This document shows positions 1-6,376 of a DNA stretch of 10,693 nucleotides, one piece after another (position 1 is the stretch's first letter; every line of letters begins with the position of its first letter). Below the pieces are notes generated by a model that worked only from the letters and a program-made list of their open reading frames with translations, was not told the DNA's origin and did not search any database. Source of the stretch: DASUFH01 sp036274645. GTDB lineage: Bacteria; Acidobacteriota; Terriglobia; 20CM-2-55-15. A program made the translations under genes and the position numbers. Location: positions 1-10,693 of the forward strand of contig DASUFH010000419.1 of NCBI GenBank assembly GCA_036274645.1, written 5' to 3'.

Positions 1-110
1 CCGGTTTCGCCGTCGACTACCGCGAGTATTCGAAGGGGCATTCCATCGACTTCGCGCGGGAGATGCCCGAGATTCGCGCCTGGCTTAGATCGCGACTACC
101 CTCGCGTTGA
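1..110 (+). CDS. Alpha/beta-hydrolase esterase, C-terminal end only (partial)
   Basis: The last 36 codons of a gene that begins before the window; the reading frame starts at base 3 and ends with TGA at 108-110. The visible tail contains VDYREYSKGHSIDFAREM and then EIRAWLRSRL. In the phospholipase/carboxylesterase family (PF02230, dienelactone-hydrolase-like) the C-terminus reads F/Y-R-x-Y-x-x-GHS, where this His completes the Ser-Asp-His triad, followed by a short helix ending in WL. The match is good, so the product is probably a cytosolic carboxylesterase or lysophospholipase-type hydrolase. The nucleophile Ser and Asp lie outside the window, so the exact subfamily and substrate cannot be read. 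The gene is convergent with the dehydrogenase that follows, with 73 bp between the stop codons. Confidence 0.7.
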   Translation, partial: GFAVDYREYSKGHSIDFAREMPEIRAWLRSRLPSR

Positions 111-161
111 CGCGGTGTGAGTTGCCGGAACCGGAAAAGCCACACTCGGCCAAACGACCTA

Positions 162-189
162 TACTGAAACCACCTCTTCGAGTTCAGTA
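162..189. terminator. Possible weak hairpin between convergent genes
   Basis: TACTGAA at 162-168 is the exact reverse complement of TTCAGTA at 183-189, giving a 7-bp stem around a 14-base loop that itself contains CTC/GAG. It sits between the convergent stops of the esterase and the dehydrogenase and overlaps the dehydrogenase stop codon. It is AT-rich with no clear flanking U-tract, so it may be chance; a bidirectional terminator is the most natural role if it is real. Confidence 0.2.
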
Positions 190-1173
190 ACCGAGTTTCT
201 TATCCACGATGTTGGCAAGCGGCTGGCCCTGCCGGAACCGATCGAGATTCTCGAAGAAGCAATCGAACGCCGGACGGAGAAAGCCATGCACGCGATCGGC
301 GGTATGGGGCGAAAGAAGTACCTGCGGCATTTTCCAGAACGGATGCCCCGGCGGCAGAGGCTCCGTTTCGAACACGTCAAGGGCCGCTCCGCGGATGGCG
401 CCGGATTCGAGCGCGCCGATCAGCGATTTCTCATCCACGACCGGTCCGCGGCCGACATTGATAAACACGGCGTTCGACTTCATCGCGGCGATCTCCTGCG
501 CTCCGATGATTCCCCGCGTAGACGTGGTCAGAGGCGTCGCCGCCACGATGTAGTCGCTGGCCGCCATCATCCCCGCCAGTTCTTCCGGCCGATACGTCTG
601 GTCCACGAACGGGTCTCCCTCAAGCGGTTCGGAACGGCGGCGCATCGCCACGATACGCACACCGAACGGCTTTACGCGCTCGGCTACTGCCCGCCCGATC
701 GATCCATAGCCGACAATACCAAGCGTCTGCCCCTCGAGCATCGTGCCGATTACGGGCTTCCACACCCCTTCCTCCTGCTGGCGGATCACGCGGCGCAGAT
801 CGAATGCGAAAAACAGCATCGCGCCAACCACCCAGTCCGCCAGCGGCCAGCGGAAGACTCCCCGACCGTTGGTCAGCACGGCCGGATGCGCGGCCAATTC
901 CGGTCCCAGAATGCTTTCCACACCCGTCCACAACGAGTGGATCCATTGCGCCCGCCCCGCCTGCGTCAGCGTCGCGGCCAGAAGTTCCGGGTTGCCGTGA
1001 GCATAGAACACGATATCCGCCTCCGGCGCGACCTGTTTGAGGCGCGACGGCTCGTCGCTCACAATCACCCGGACATCTCCGGACAACCGCGACACCGCCG
1101 ACTGAAAGGGCGCGTCGCGATCGGCCAGAAACGGCGCGGCAGGATCCGCGATAACCAGTATCAGTATCGACAT
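184..1173 (-). CDS. D-isomer-specific 2-hydroxyacid dehydrogenase
   Basis: Cytosolic oxidoreductase of 329 residues, typical of the family, that interconverts a 2-keto acid and a D-2-hydroxy acid with NAD(P)H. The Rossmann motif GIVGYGSIGRA lies at about residues 152-162. The catalytic set is complete: Arg242 in NVGRGPVVDE, Glu271 in DVFETEPLP and His290 in SPHTA. The second Rossmann strand ends in VAMRRRSEP with no acidic residue, which in this family favours NADP(H), as in GhrA-like glyoxylate/hydroxypyruvate reductases. The true substrate cannot be told. I chose the ATG at 1173; a TTG three codons upstream is possible but less likely. No strong SD is seen. Divergent from the small gene at 1321 and convergent with the esterase at the left edge. 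Confidence 0.9.
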   Translation of the reverse strand: MSILILVIADPAAPFLADRDAPFQSAVSRLSGDVRVIVSDEPSRLKQVAPEADIVFYAHGNPELLAATLTQAGRAQWIHSLWTGVESILGPELAAHPAVLTNGRGVFRWPLADWVVGAMLFFAFDLRRVIRQQEEGVWKPVIGTMLEGQTLGIVGYGSIGRAVAERVKPFGVRIVAMRRRSEPLEGDPFVDQTYRPEELAGMMAASDYIVAATPLTTSTRGIIGAQEIAAMKSNAVFINVGRGPVVDEKSLIGALESGAIRGAALDVFETEPLPPGHPFWKMPQVLLSPHTADRVHGFLRPAFDCFFENLDRFRQGQPLANIVDKKLGY

Positions 1174-1285
1174 GGCGTCCAACGATAGACGAAGTGGCGC
1201 CCGAATTCCAGCCGGCGGTGGTGTCCCCAGAGTGCGTGGGTGGACTCAGGACAACGCCCAGCCGGCAGGTTTCTTCTCTTTCCGA

Positions 1286-1315
1286 TTGCGGCAACAGCCT
1301 GGAAGCATTTAAATA
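1286..1315 (+). promoter_or_regulatory. Candidate promoter for the small unknown gene
   Basis: TTGCGG (1286-1291) and TAAATA (1310-1315) are separated by 18 bp, giving a plausible sigma-70-type pair in an otherwise GC-rich gap. TAAATA lies inside the AT-rich palindrome ATTTAAAT (1307-1314). Transcription would start close to the ATG at 1321, so the mRNA could be leaderless or nearly so. This is pattern matching only. Confidence 0.25.
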
Positions 1316-1320
1316 CGCGG

Positions 1321-1542
1321 ATGGCATCACGGGATCGCGTCGTTCGTTTCGAATCGTTTCGAGCAACATTCAAAAGCTGGCAAGAGCTTTTTGCGCAAGC
1401 CGCCGAGTTTGCGACCAGCGTGGGACCGGAGCGACTCATCTCCATCTCCCATTCCGCGGACCAGAACAATGGCGTCGTCACGGTCTGGTACTGGGGGAGT
1501 CCTTCAGGCGCTGAATTCAACCCTGAGCCCTATGAGCCCTGA
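1321..1542 (+). CDS. Small conserved-looking protein of unknown function (73 aa)
   Basis: A 73-residue soluble protein. Residues 12-33 look like an amphipathic helix (SFKSW-type region, FRATFKSWQELFAQAAEFA). They are followed by GPERLISISHSADQ (35-48) and GVVTVWYWGSP (51-61), which read as two beta strands. The ordered core, the aromatic strand end and the clear loss of order only in the last ten residues suggest a real gene. I have an impression of similar short hypothetical proteins with an ISHS...VWYW ending in other soil bacteria, but I cannot name a family. The ATG at 1321 has no close SD; a GTG at 1240 in the same frame would add 27 residues with no domain character. It is 59 bp upstream of the membrane protein gene on the same strand and may be co-transcribed with it. 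Confidence 0.65.
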   Translation: MASRDRVVRFESFRATFKSWQELFAQAAEFATSVGPERLISISHSADQNNGVVTVWYWGSPSGAEFNPEPYEP

Positions 1543-1601
1543 GACCCGTTCGGTCGGACAGGACTCCGGCTCACGTATGACACCTGAGTTAGGATCTCGT
1601 C

Positions 1602-2492
1602 ATGGAGTTGATGACCGCCAGCCAGGCGGAACAGGCGCCCTTTGAACGGCAGTACCGGCATTCGATTGCGATCGCCCTCGGCGGCTTTCTTGTCCTGGCG
1701 GCCATCACGGGCGCTCTGGCCTATGCGGCGTACACCGCCTGGTTTGCCGACTCTATCGGGATCAGCCTTTTTCTGCTCTGGCTCTCGATCTGGTCCGGAC
1801 TGTTCACGCTGCTTCTGCTGAAGTTTCTCCGCCAGAGGCTGCGTCCATCGAACTGGCTTGTGCGTGTCCATCCCGATGGCCTCTCGATCAAATTCCGGTC
1901 CTACTTGAATGACCACTTCTATTCCGGCGATGAAGTTGTCATCCGCCTTTCTTACGCTGAATTCGACTTTGTGCGCGACAGCCGGATCCGGCAGGAAACG
2001 CCGGGCTTTGGACGGGGCGAAATCGAGTCCCGCTACCTGCGCTTCGCCGAGTTCAAACTGCGCAGCGACGAAGCGCTGCGGCAAATCGAACGGGAAACGG
2101 CAACGGAACGCGCGCGCCAGGCGCCGGCGGTGGGCCGGTGGATCCGGCGTCGCACAAAATTCGGAGACCATTCGGTTCAGGTACAAAACGGCTTCCTGCG
2201 CGTTCACTGGCGAGTACGGCCGCGCCTCGACGCGTTCCTTGGGGATATCGCGCCACGAATCGAGGTCCGTGATGCGGTTCGGGCGGCCGAGAATTTCACC
2301 ACGCTGCGGAAGGCGCCAACGGCCCGGCAGCAGGAATTGCTGCTGAAAATCATGGCCTCTGGTGACCGCCTGGCCGCCATACGCCTGATCCGGCAGCTTT
2401 ACGGTTACGACCTGACACAGGCAGTGACGTTTTACGATGAACTGTCGAAGCCAACGGCTCCTGAAACGATCGAACGGCGCCCTGAACGCTGA
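1602..2492 (+). CDS. Two-helix membrane protein of unknown function with L7/L12-like C-terminus
   Basis: A 296-residue protein. A short polar N-terminus is followed by two hydrophobic helices (about 21-45 and 52-75), then a basic stretch LRQRLRP that should keep the long C-terminal part in the cytosol. The middle (85-220) is a mixed alpha/beta region opening with WLVRVHPDGLSIKFRSYLND and containing evenly spaced strands; a PH-like fold is possible but unproven. Residues 243-281 (LLLKIMASGDRLAAIRLIRQ, then YGYDLTQAVTFYDEL) resemble the helix-turn-helix of the ribosomal L7/L12 C-terminal domain, where a G-D/K-hydrophobic-AI-K/R-hydrophobic-R pattern is followed by LxEA. AGGA at 1591-1594, 7 bases before the ATG, supports the 1602 start over the ATG at 1611. 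Its stop lies 4 bp from the stop of the convergent acyl-CoA synthetase gene. No function can be assigned. Confidence 0.8.
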   Translation: MELMTASQAEQAPFERQYRHSIAIALGGFLVLAAITGALAYAAYTAWFADSIGISLFLLWLSIWSGLFTLLLLKFLRQRLRPSNWLVRVHPDGLSIKFRSYLNDHFYSGDEVVIRLSYAEFDFVRDSRIRQETPGFGRGEIESRYLRFAEFKLRSDEALRQIERETATERARQAPAVGRWIRRRTKFGDHSVQVQNGFLRVHWRVRPRLDAFLGDIAPRIEVRDAVRAAENFTTLRKAPTARQQELLLKIMASGDRLAAIRLIRQLYGYDLTQAVTFYDELSKPTAPETIERRPER

Positions 2493-2496
2493 GGCT

Positions 2497-3957
2497 TCAT
2501 TTGAACAGGCTGGACACCTGCGGCTTGACGACCTTCCCCATGGCGTTCCGCGGCAGCGCGGGCACGATCCTGAGCGCGCGCGGAACCTTGTACGGCGCCA
2601 GGCGGCTTCTTGCCCACTGCTGCAGCCCATCGAGCGAAAGGTCCGCGCCGGGACGCGCTTCGATTGCTGCGGCAACGCGTTCTCCCCACTCCTCGTCGTT
2701 CAAGCCAACCACCGCGCACTCCACGATGGCGGGATGCAGGCGAAGCGTTTCCTCGATTTCCAGGGCGGAGACTTTGAAGCCGCCGGTCTTGATGATGTCC
2801 ACGCTTGTGCGTCCCAGCAGCCGGTAGGCGCCCCTCTCGAACACGGCCACGTCGCCGGTCCGGAACCATCCGTCTCGGAACGACCCCTGGGTTTCGTCAG
2901 ACCGCCGCCAGTACTCCACGAATACGGAAGGACCGCGCACCTCAAGTTCTCCGGGCGCCCCTTCCGGCGTTGCGGCGCCGGACTCATCGACGAGGCGCAC
3001 TTCGACATTCGGCAGTGGCTGACCGACAGAACCGGCCCGGCGCTCGCCATGAAGTGGATTCGACAGCGCCATACCGATTTCCGTCATGCCATAGCGCTCG
3101 AGCAGCGTATGCCCCGTCAATTCGCGCCATCGCTCCAGCGTCCGGACCGGCAGCGCCGCGGAACCCGACATCATGAGCCTCAGTCGGGCTGCGCCCTGAG
3201 ACCAGGCCTGTTGCGTGGCGGCCGGCGCGGCCTCCCACGTCGCAATCAACCGGTGATAGATCGTCGGCACAGCTGTAAAAACCGTAATCTCTCCCGACGC
3301 CAGCCGCGCCCATACCGCCTCCGGATCGAATGACGGCAGGAATTCACAGATCGCGCCGGACGTGAGAGCCGAGCCAAGACCGTTGATGACGCCGTGGACA
3401 TGATGCATGGGCAACGTGAGGAGCAGCCGGTCCGACGGCGACCACTGCCACGCCTCGACAAGCGAGGCAACCTGCGCGGCGATGTTCGCGTGCGACGACA
3501 CCACGCCCTTGGGACGGCCGGTGGATCCGCTCGTGTAGATGATCATCGCGCGACGACCCGGATCGACCGGAAGGATACTCCCGGCCGCGCTCGCGCCGAG
3601 CGCGTCCCCCGTTTCGATGAAGCGCGCGCCCGCCGCGCGCGCAATCGGCTGGAGGATTCCCACGCAGGACGCGTCTCCGACAACCATCGCCGCCCCGGTG
3701 TCCCGCACAACGTATTCCAGTTCGGCCGGCGGATGCGACAACGCCAGAGGCGCCGCGACGCCACCGGCGCGCCAGACCCCACGCTGGATTGCGGCGTACC
3801 GGAACCCCGGCGCGACCATGAACGCGACACGGGCCTCTTCGAGATCGCCGGAAGCGCCATCAAGCAGCGAGCCGGCCACACAGGTTGAAGCGCTGTCCAA
3901 CTGGTCGTACGAGTAGACACCGGAAGGATCGATGATGGCAGTGCGGGAAGTGGTCAT
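2497..3957 (-). CDS. matB: Malonyl-CoA / methylmalonyl-CoA synthetase (MatB/ACSF3 type)
   Basis: Cytosolic acyl-adenylate-forming enzyme of 486 residues, normal for MatB, that joins malonate or methylmalonate to CoA using ATP via an acyl-AMP. The ANL-superfamily motifs are intact: YTSGSTGRPKG (141-151, phosphate loop), YGMTE (289-293), RTGD (366-369), the hinge region GRTSVDIIKTGG (382-393) and the adenylation Lys475 in PRNAMGK. The subfamily is suggested by MHHVHGVINGLGSAL (184-198), MSGSAALP (263-270) and especially MALSNPLHGERRAGSVGQPL (296-315), where the Arg pair fits binding of the second carboxylate in MatB. The ATG at 3957 is preceded by TAGGAT, a good SD whose TAG is the region of the upstream thioesterase stop. 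It lies 16 bp downstream of that gene, so a two-gene operon is likely. The choice between malonate and methylmalonate is not decidable here. Confidence 0.88.
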   Translation of the reverse strand: MTTSRTAIIDPSGVYSYDQLDSASTCVAGSLLDGASGDLEEARVAFMVAPGFRYAAIQRGVWRAGGVAAPLALSHPPAELEYVVRDTGAAMVVGDASCVGILQPIARAAGARFIETGDALGASAAGSILPVDPGRRAMIIYTSGSTGRPKGVVSSHANIAAQVASLVEAWQWSPSDRLLLTLPMHHVHGVINGLGSALTSGAICEFLPSFDPEAVWARLASGEITVFTAVPTIYHRLIATWEAAPAATQQAWSQGAARLRLMMSGSAALPVRTLERWRELTGHTLLERYGMTEIGMALSNPLHGERRAGSVGQPLPNVEVRLVDESGAATPEGAPGELEVRGPSVFVEYWRRSDETQGSFRDGWFRTGDVAVFERGAYRLLGRTSVDIIKTGGFKVSALEIEETLRLHPAIVECAVVGLNDEEWGERVAAAIEARPGADLSLDGLQQWARSRLAPYKVPRALRIVPALPRNAMGKVVKPQVSSLFK

Positions 3958-3973
3958 CAGAAATCCTATACGG

Positions 3974-4447
3974 CTACCACCGATGGTACGCAGGGTGACC
4001 GGGCTTTACCGCCACGAATGTGCCGCGCAGGGTGGCGCACACCTTCCCCCCGGCGATGAGTTCCGACTCGATGGTCGCGCGATCGTCGCTCGACTCGGCC
4101 ACCCGCGCCTTCAAGCTCACGGGCCCCGAGGTCGGCGCCGGGCGGAGCAGTTTGACGCTGAAATCCGCCGTCACCGTGCAGGGCGGCGTTTCGGCGCCGA
4201 GGCGACGCATGAGGTGCCAGGCGGCGGTCCAGTTGGAATGGCAATCGAGCAGCGCGCCGATGATGCCGCCGTTGAGGACGCCGGGAAACGCCTCGTACTC
4301 GGTGGCCGGTTGCCATTCGGCAACGACTTCCTCGCCCCGGACAAAACTCCGGATGTGCAGTCCGCCTGGATTCGCCGGACCGCAACCGAAGCAGGCGTTA
4401 TGAGGCGCATATGTTTCCTGCAGACTCTTTTCGCTCGTCTCACCCAT
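3974..4447 (-). CDS. Hotdog-fold (PaaI/4HBT-like) acyl-CoA thioesterase
   Basis: A 157-residue cytosolic protein, usual length for a single hotdog domain. It opens with HNACFGCGPANPGGLHIRSF (16-35), an N-terminal signature of this thioesterase branch with paired Cys19 and Cys22. The core helix NGGIIGALLDCHSNWTA (59-75) places Asp68 where PaaI-type enzymes keep the catalytic acid. The following strands (TVTADFSVKLLRPAP, 91-105) form the acyl pocket side. It probably hydrolyses an acyl-CoA, substrate unknown. I chose ATG 4447, with GGAG about 12 bases upstream; GTG at 4465 adds six residues and has GAGG 4 bases before it, so it remains possible. First gene of the likely operon with matB, which suggests a linked CoA-ester role such as recycling or proofreading. 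Divergent from the substrate-binding protein gene. Confidence 0.83.
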   Translation of the reverse strand: MGETSEKSLQETYAPHNACFGCGPANPGGLHIRSFVRGEEVVAEWQPATEYEAFPGVLNGGIIGALLDCHSNWTAAWHLMRRLGAETPPCTVTADFSVKLLRPAPTSGPVSLKARVAESSDDRATIESELIAGGKVCATLRGTFVAVKPGHPAYHRW

Positions 4448-4484
4448 GGCCCGATTTTGCTCCACACCGCCTCGCGGCGACCAG

Positions 4485-4490
4485 TATTAT
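4485..4490 (+). promoter_or_regulatory. Candidate -10 box (TATTAT) before the substrate-binding lipoprotein
   Basis: TATTAT stands out in a GC-rich 53-bp divergent gap. It ends 7 bases before GTG 4498 and 10 bases before ATG 4501, and no SD precedes either codon, which would suit a leaderless or very short-leader transcript. No matching -35 at 16-18 bp is visible (TTGCTC at 4457-4462 is 22 bp away). Confidence 0.3.
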
Positions 4491-4500
4491 TCGCGATGTG

Positions 4501-6060
4501 ATGTCTCTGCCGCGAAGCCGTCCGGTTCGGTTCGTGATCGCCCTCTTCGGAACGATCCTTCTTGCCGCATGTGGGGCCGGGCCGTCCTCCGATCCGGACA
4601 CCGTCACGATGGCCATCGACACCGGGCCCACCACCCTCGATCCCCGCGTTGGGACCGACGCGGCGTCCGAACGGCTGACCCAGCTGATGTTCAGTTCGCT
4701 GGTGAAAAAGAACGAACAGTCCGGACTGGAGCCCGATCTGGCCACCTCCTGGGAAACGCCCGACGCGACGACATACATTTTTCATTTGCGGAACGACGTG
4801 ACTTTTCACGACGGCAGACCCCTGACCTCCGCAGATGTGGTCTATACGTTCCGCAGCGTGCTGGACGGATCGCTCTCGACGCCGAAGACCGGCATTTACG
4901 AACAGATGATCGCAAAAGTTGAAGCCGTCGACGCCACGACGGTGGTGTTCACGCTGAAGGAACCCTTCGGACCGTTTCTCTGGAACCTGGCGCGCGGCGC
5001 CATCGGCGTGGTTCCGGAAGGGGCCGGGCAGGATTTCCGGATTCGGCCGATCGGTTCGGGACCGTTCAGGTTTGTACGCTACGCGCAGGACGAGGAAGTG
5101 GTTCTCGAACGCAACGACCACTACTACGACCGCAAACCGTATATCAGGACGGCGCGCTTCAAGATCATCCCCGAAGCCATCGTCAGCGCTCTCGAACTGC
5201 GCAAGGGATCGGTGGATATTGCCGAAAATGTCCTGCCTCCCGACATGATCGAAGCGTTGCGGGAAGACAGCCGCCTCCATATTGTCGAATCGCCGGGAAC
5301 CAACTACCAGTACATCGCGTTCAATCTCCGCGATCCGCTCTTCAGAGACCTCCGCGTCCGCCAGGCGTTCGCATACGCCATCGACCGGGAGGCGATCGTG
5401 AAATACCTCTGGCGGGGTCAGGCGCGTCTGGCCTCGGGCGTCATTCCGCCCAACAACTGGGCCTACGCGCCGGACGTCACGACCTATCCGTATGACCCGG
5501 AAAGGGCGCGCGCGCTGCTCGCCGAATCGGGGCACGCCGATCTCTCCTTCACCTATCGCACATCGACCGATGACGCGGGACGGCTGCTGGCGGCGGCGCT
5601 CGAACAACAGTTCCGCGAGGTCGGCGTTCGCATGAACATCCGGTCCAACGAGTTTGCAACGTTCTTTCAGGACGTGCGGCAGGGCAACTTCCAGATGTAT
5701 TCGCTGCGCTGGGTGGGCGGAAACAACGATCCGGACATCTTCAATTACATCTTTCACTCGAAAATGACCCCGCCGAACGGCGCCAACCGCGGCTTTTTTG
5801 AGAACGCCGAAGTCGACCGGCTGATCGAAATCGCGCGACGCTACACCGACACGGCCCGGCGCCGCGACGCATACGCCGAAATTCAACGGATCGTCGCGCG
5901 CAACCTTCCGTACGTGAGCCTCTGGTACACCAACAACGTTTGTGTGTACAACCAGCGGATCACCGGCTTGAAGCTGTATCCTGCCGGGGACTACGACTTT
6001 CTCCTCGATATCCGTCTCGACCGGGACGCGGCGGGCCGCGCCAAGGTCCACGCAAACTGA
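4501..6060 (+). CDS. ABC transporter substrate-binding lipoprotein, family 5 (OppA/DppA-like)
   Basis: A 519-residue secreted lipoprotein. The N-terminus has basic residues, a hydrophobic core (11-21) and the lipobox LAAC with Cys24, so it should be lipid-anchored. Mature-domain landmarks of SBP_bac_5 are all present: TLDPRVGTDAAS (45-56), FHDGRPLTSADVVYTFRSVL (102-121), IGSGPFRFVRY (184-194), the LERNDHYYDRKPYI segment (202-215) and RVRQAFAYAIDREAIV (285-300). The family binds peptides, nickel or oligosaccharides for ABC import; the ligand cannot be told. The frame is open back to an ATG at 4411, but the signal peptide begins at 4501 and the earlier start would run through the thioesterase gene. 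No permease or ATPase gene adjoins it, so it must share a remote transporter or act as a sensor. Its stop is 7 bp from the stop of the convergent SemiSWEET gene. Confidence 0.93.
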   Translation: MSLPRSRPVRFVIALFGTILLAACGAGPSSDPDTVTMAIDTGPTTLDPRVGTDAASERLTQLMFSSLVKKNEQSGLEPDLATSWETPDATTYIFHLRNDVTFHDGRPLTSADVVYTFRSVLDGSLSTPKTGIYEQMIAKVEAVDATTVVFTLKEPFGPFLWNLARGAIGVVPEGAGQDFRIRPIGSGPFRFVRYAQDEEVVLERNDHYYDRKPYIRTARFKIIPEAIVSALELRKGSVDIAENVLPPDMIEALREDSRLHIVESPGTNYQYIAFNLRDPLFRDLRVRQAFAYAIDREAIVKYLWRGQARLASGVIPPNNWAYAPDVTTYPYDPERARALLAESGHADLSFTYRTSTDDAGRLLAAALEQQFREVGVRMNIRSNEFATFFQDVRQGNFQMYSLRWVGGNNDPDIFNYIFHSKMTPPNGANRGFFENAEVDRLIEIARRYTDTARRRDAYAEIQRIVARNLPYVSLWYTNNVCVYNQRITGLKLYPAGDYDFLLDIRLDRDAAGRAKVHAN

Positions 6061-6067
6061 ATCCAGG

Positions 6068-6337
6068 CTAACCGTGCCGGATCTTGAGCGCCAGGACCGC
6101 GCCGGCCAGCGCCAGCGTGACGATATTGGAAAGAATGACTGGCCAGGAATAGATCAACACGCCATAGAGCAGCCACAGACCGACGCCGGCGCAGAGCAGC
6201 GCGTACATGACGAGACTGATGTCCCCGGTCCGGCGTAGCCGGAGTGTCTTGAGCACCTGGGGCAGAAAAGCCATTGTCGCCAGGGTTCCGGCGAGATAGC
6301 CGATCAACTCCCGATAGTCGTACAGGCGATCGAACAT
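6068..6337 (-). CDS. SemiSWEET / PQ-loop sugar transporter (89 aa)
   Basis: A small integral membrane protein with three helices (about 10-31, 40-62 and 65-85), the usual bacterial SemiSWEET size; two copies form one sugar pore. The PQ motif sits in AFLPQV (Pro26-Gln27), followed by KTLRLRRTGDISLVMY (30-45), whose T-x-D-I-S-L turn is characteristic. Trp55 in GLWLLYG and Asn71 in LSNIVTLAL fall at the positions that line the sugar pocket in characterised SemiSWEETs. It probably moves mono- or disaccharides passively across the inner membrane. AAAGG ends 6 bases before the ATG at 6337, supporting this start. It follows the YdcF gene by 39 bp on the same strand and is likely the last gene of that run. 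Confidence 0.88.
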   Translation of the reverse strand: MFDRLYDYRELIGYLAGTLATMAFLPQVLKTLRLRRTGDISLVMYALLCAGVGLWLLYGVLIYSWPVILSNIVTLALAGAVLALKIRHG

Positions 6338-6351
6338 GAAAGACCTTTCAT
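6336..6351. repeat. Perfect 7-bp inverted repeat over the SemiSWEET ribosome-binding site
   Basis: ATGAAAG (6336-6342) and CTTTCAT (6345-6351) are exact reverse complements with a 2-base spacer. On the coding (minus) strand the repeat contains the SD sequence AAAGG and runs into the first two bases of the ATG start codon. It could act as an operator or a weak mRNA hairpin hiding the start, although a 2-base loop cannot close fully and the stem is AT-rich. A second ATG (6351-6349) in the repeat is out of frame. Confidence 0.4.
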
Positions 6352-6376
6352 GGAACGGGTGATCTTGGACGCGTGC

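Noticed and set aside
286..1188. A 300-codon plus-strand frame over the dehydrogenase gene
   Set aside because: The product is strongly Arg/His-rich with no recognisable domain, while the opposite strand encodes a full dehydrogenase with all catalytic residues.
1524..1541. Short direct duplication TGAGCCCTA/TGAGCCCTG at the end of the small gene
   Set aside because: Two 9-bp near-copies are within chance or simple slippage and have no evident role.
1530..2675. A 381-codon minus-strand frame over the membrane protein gene
   Set aside because: It overlaps the C-terminal part of matB in another frame, is Arg/Gln-rich and lacks motifs. The plus-strand frame has membrane helices, an SD and ordered secondary structure.
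2437..3333. A 298-codon plus-strand frame over matB
   Set aside because: Antisense to the conserved hinge and C-terminal motifs of the acyl-CoA synthetase; composition typical of a shadow frame.
4171..6051. A 626-codon open frame on the minus strand, antisense to the substrate-binding protein gene
   Set aside because: It covers a complete, motif-rich SBP gene on the other strand and part of the thioesterase in another frame. Its product is Arg/Val/Gly/Pro-rich without domain motifs, as expected for a GC-driven shadow frame.
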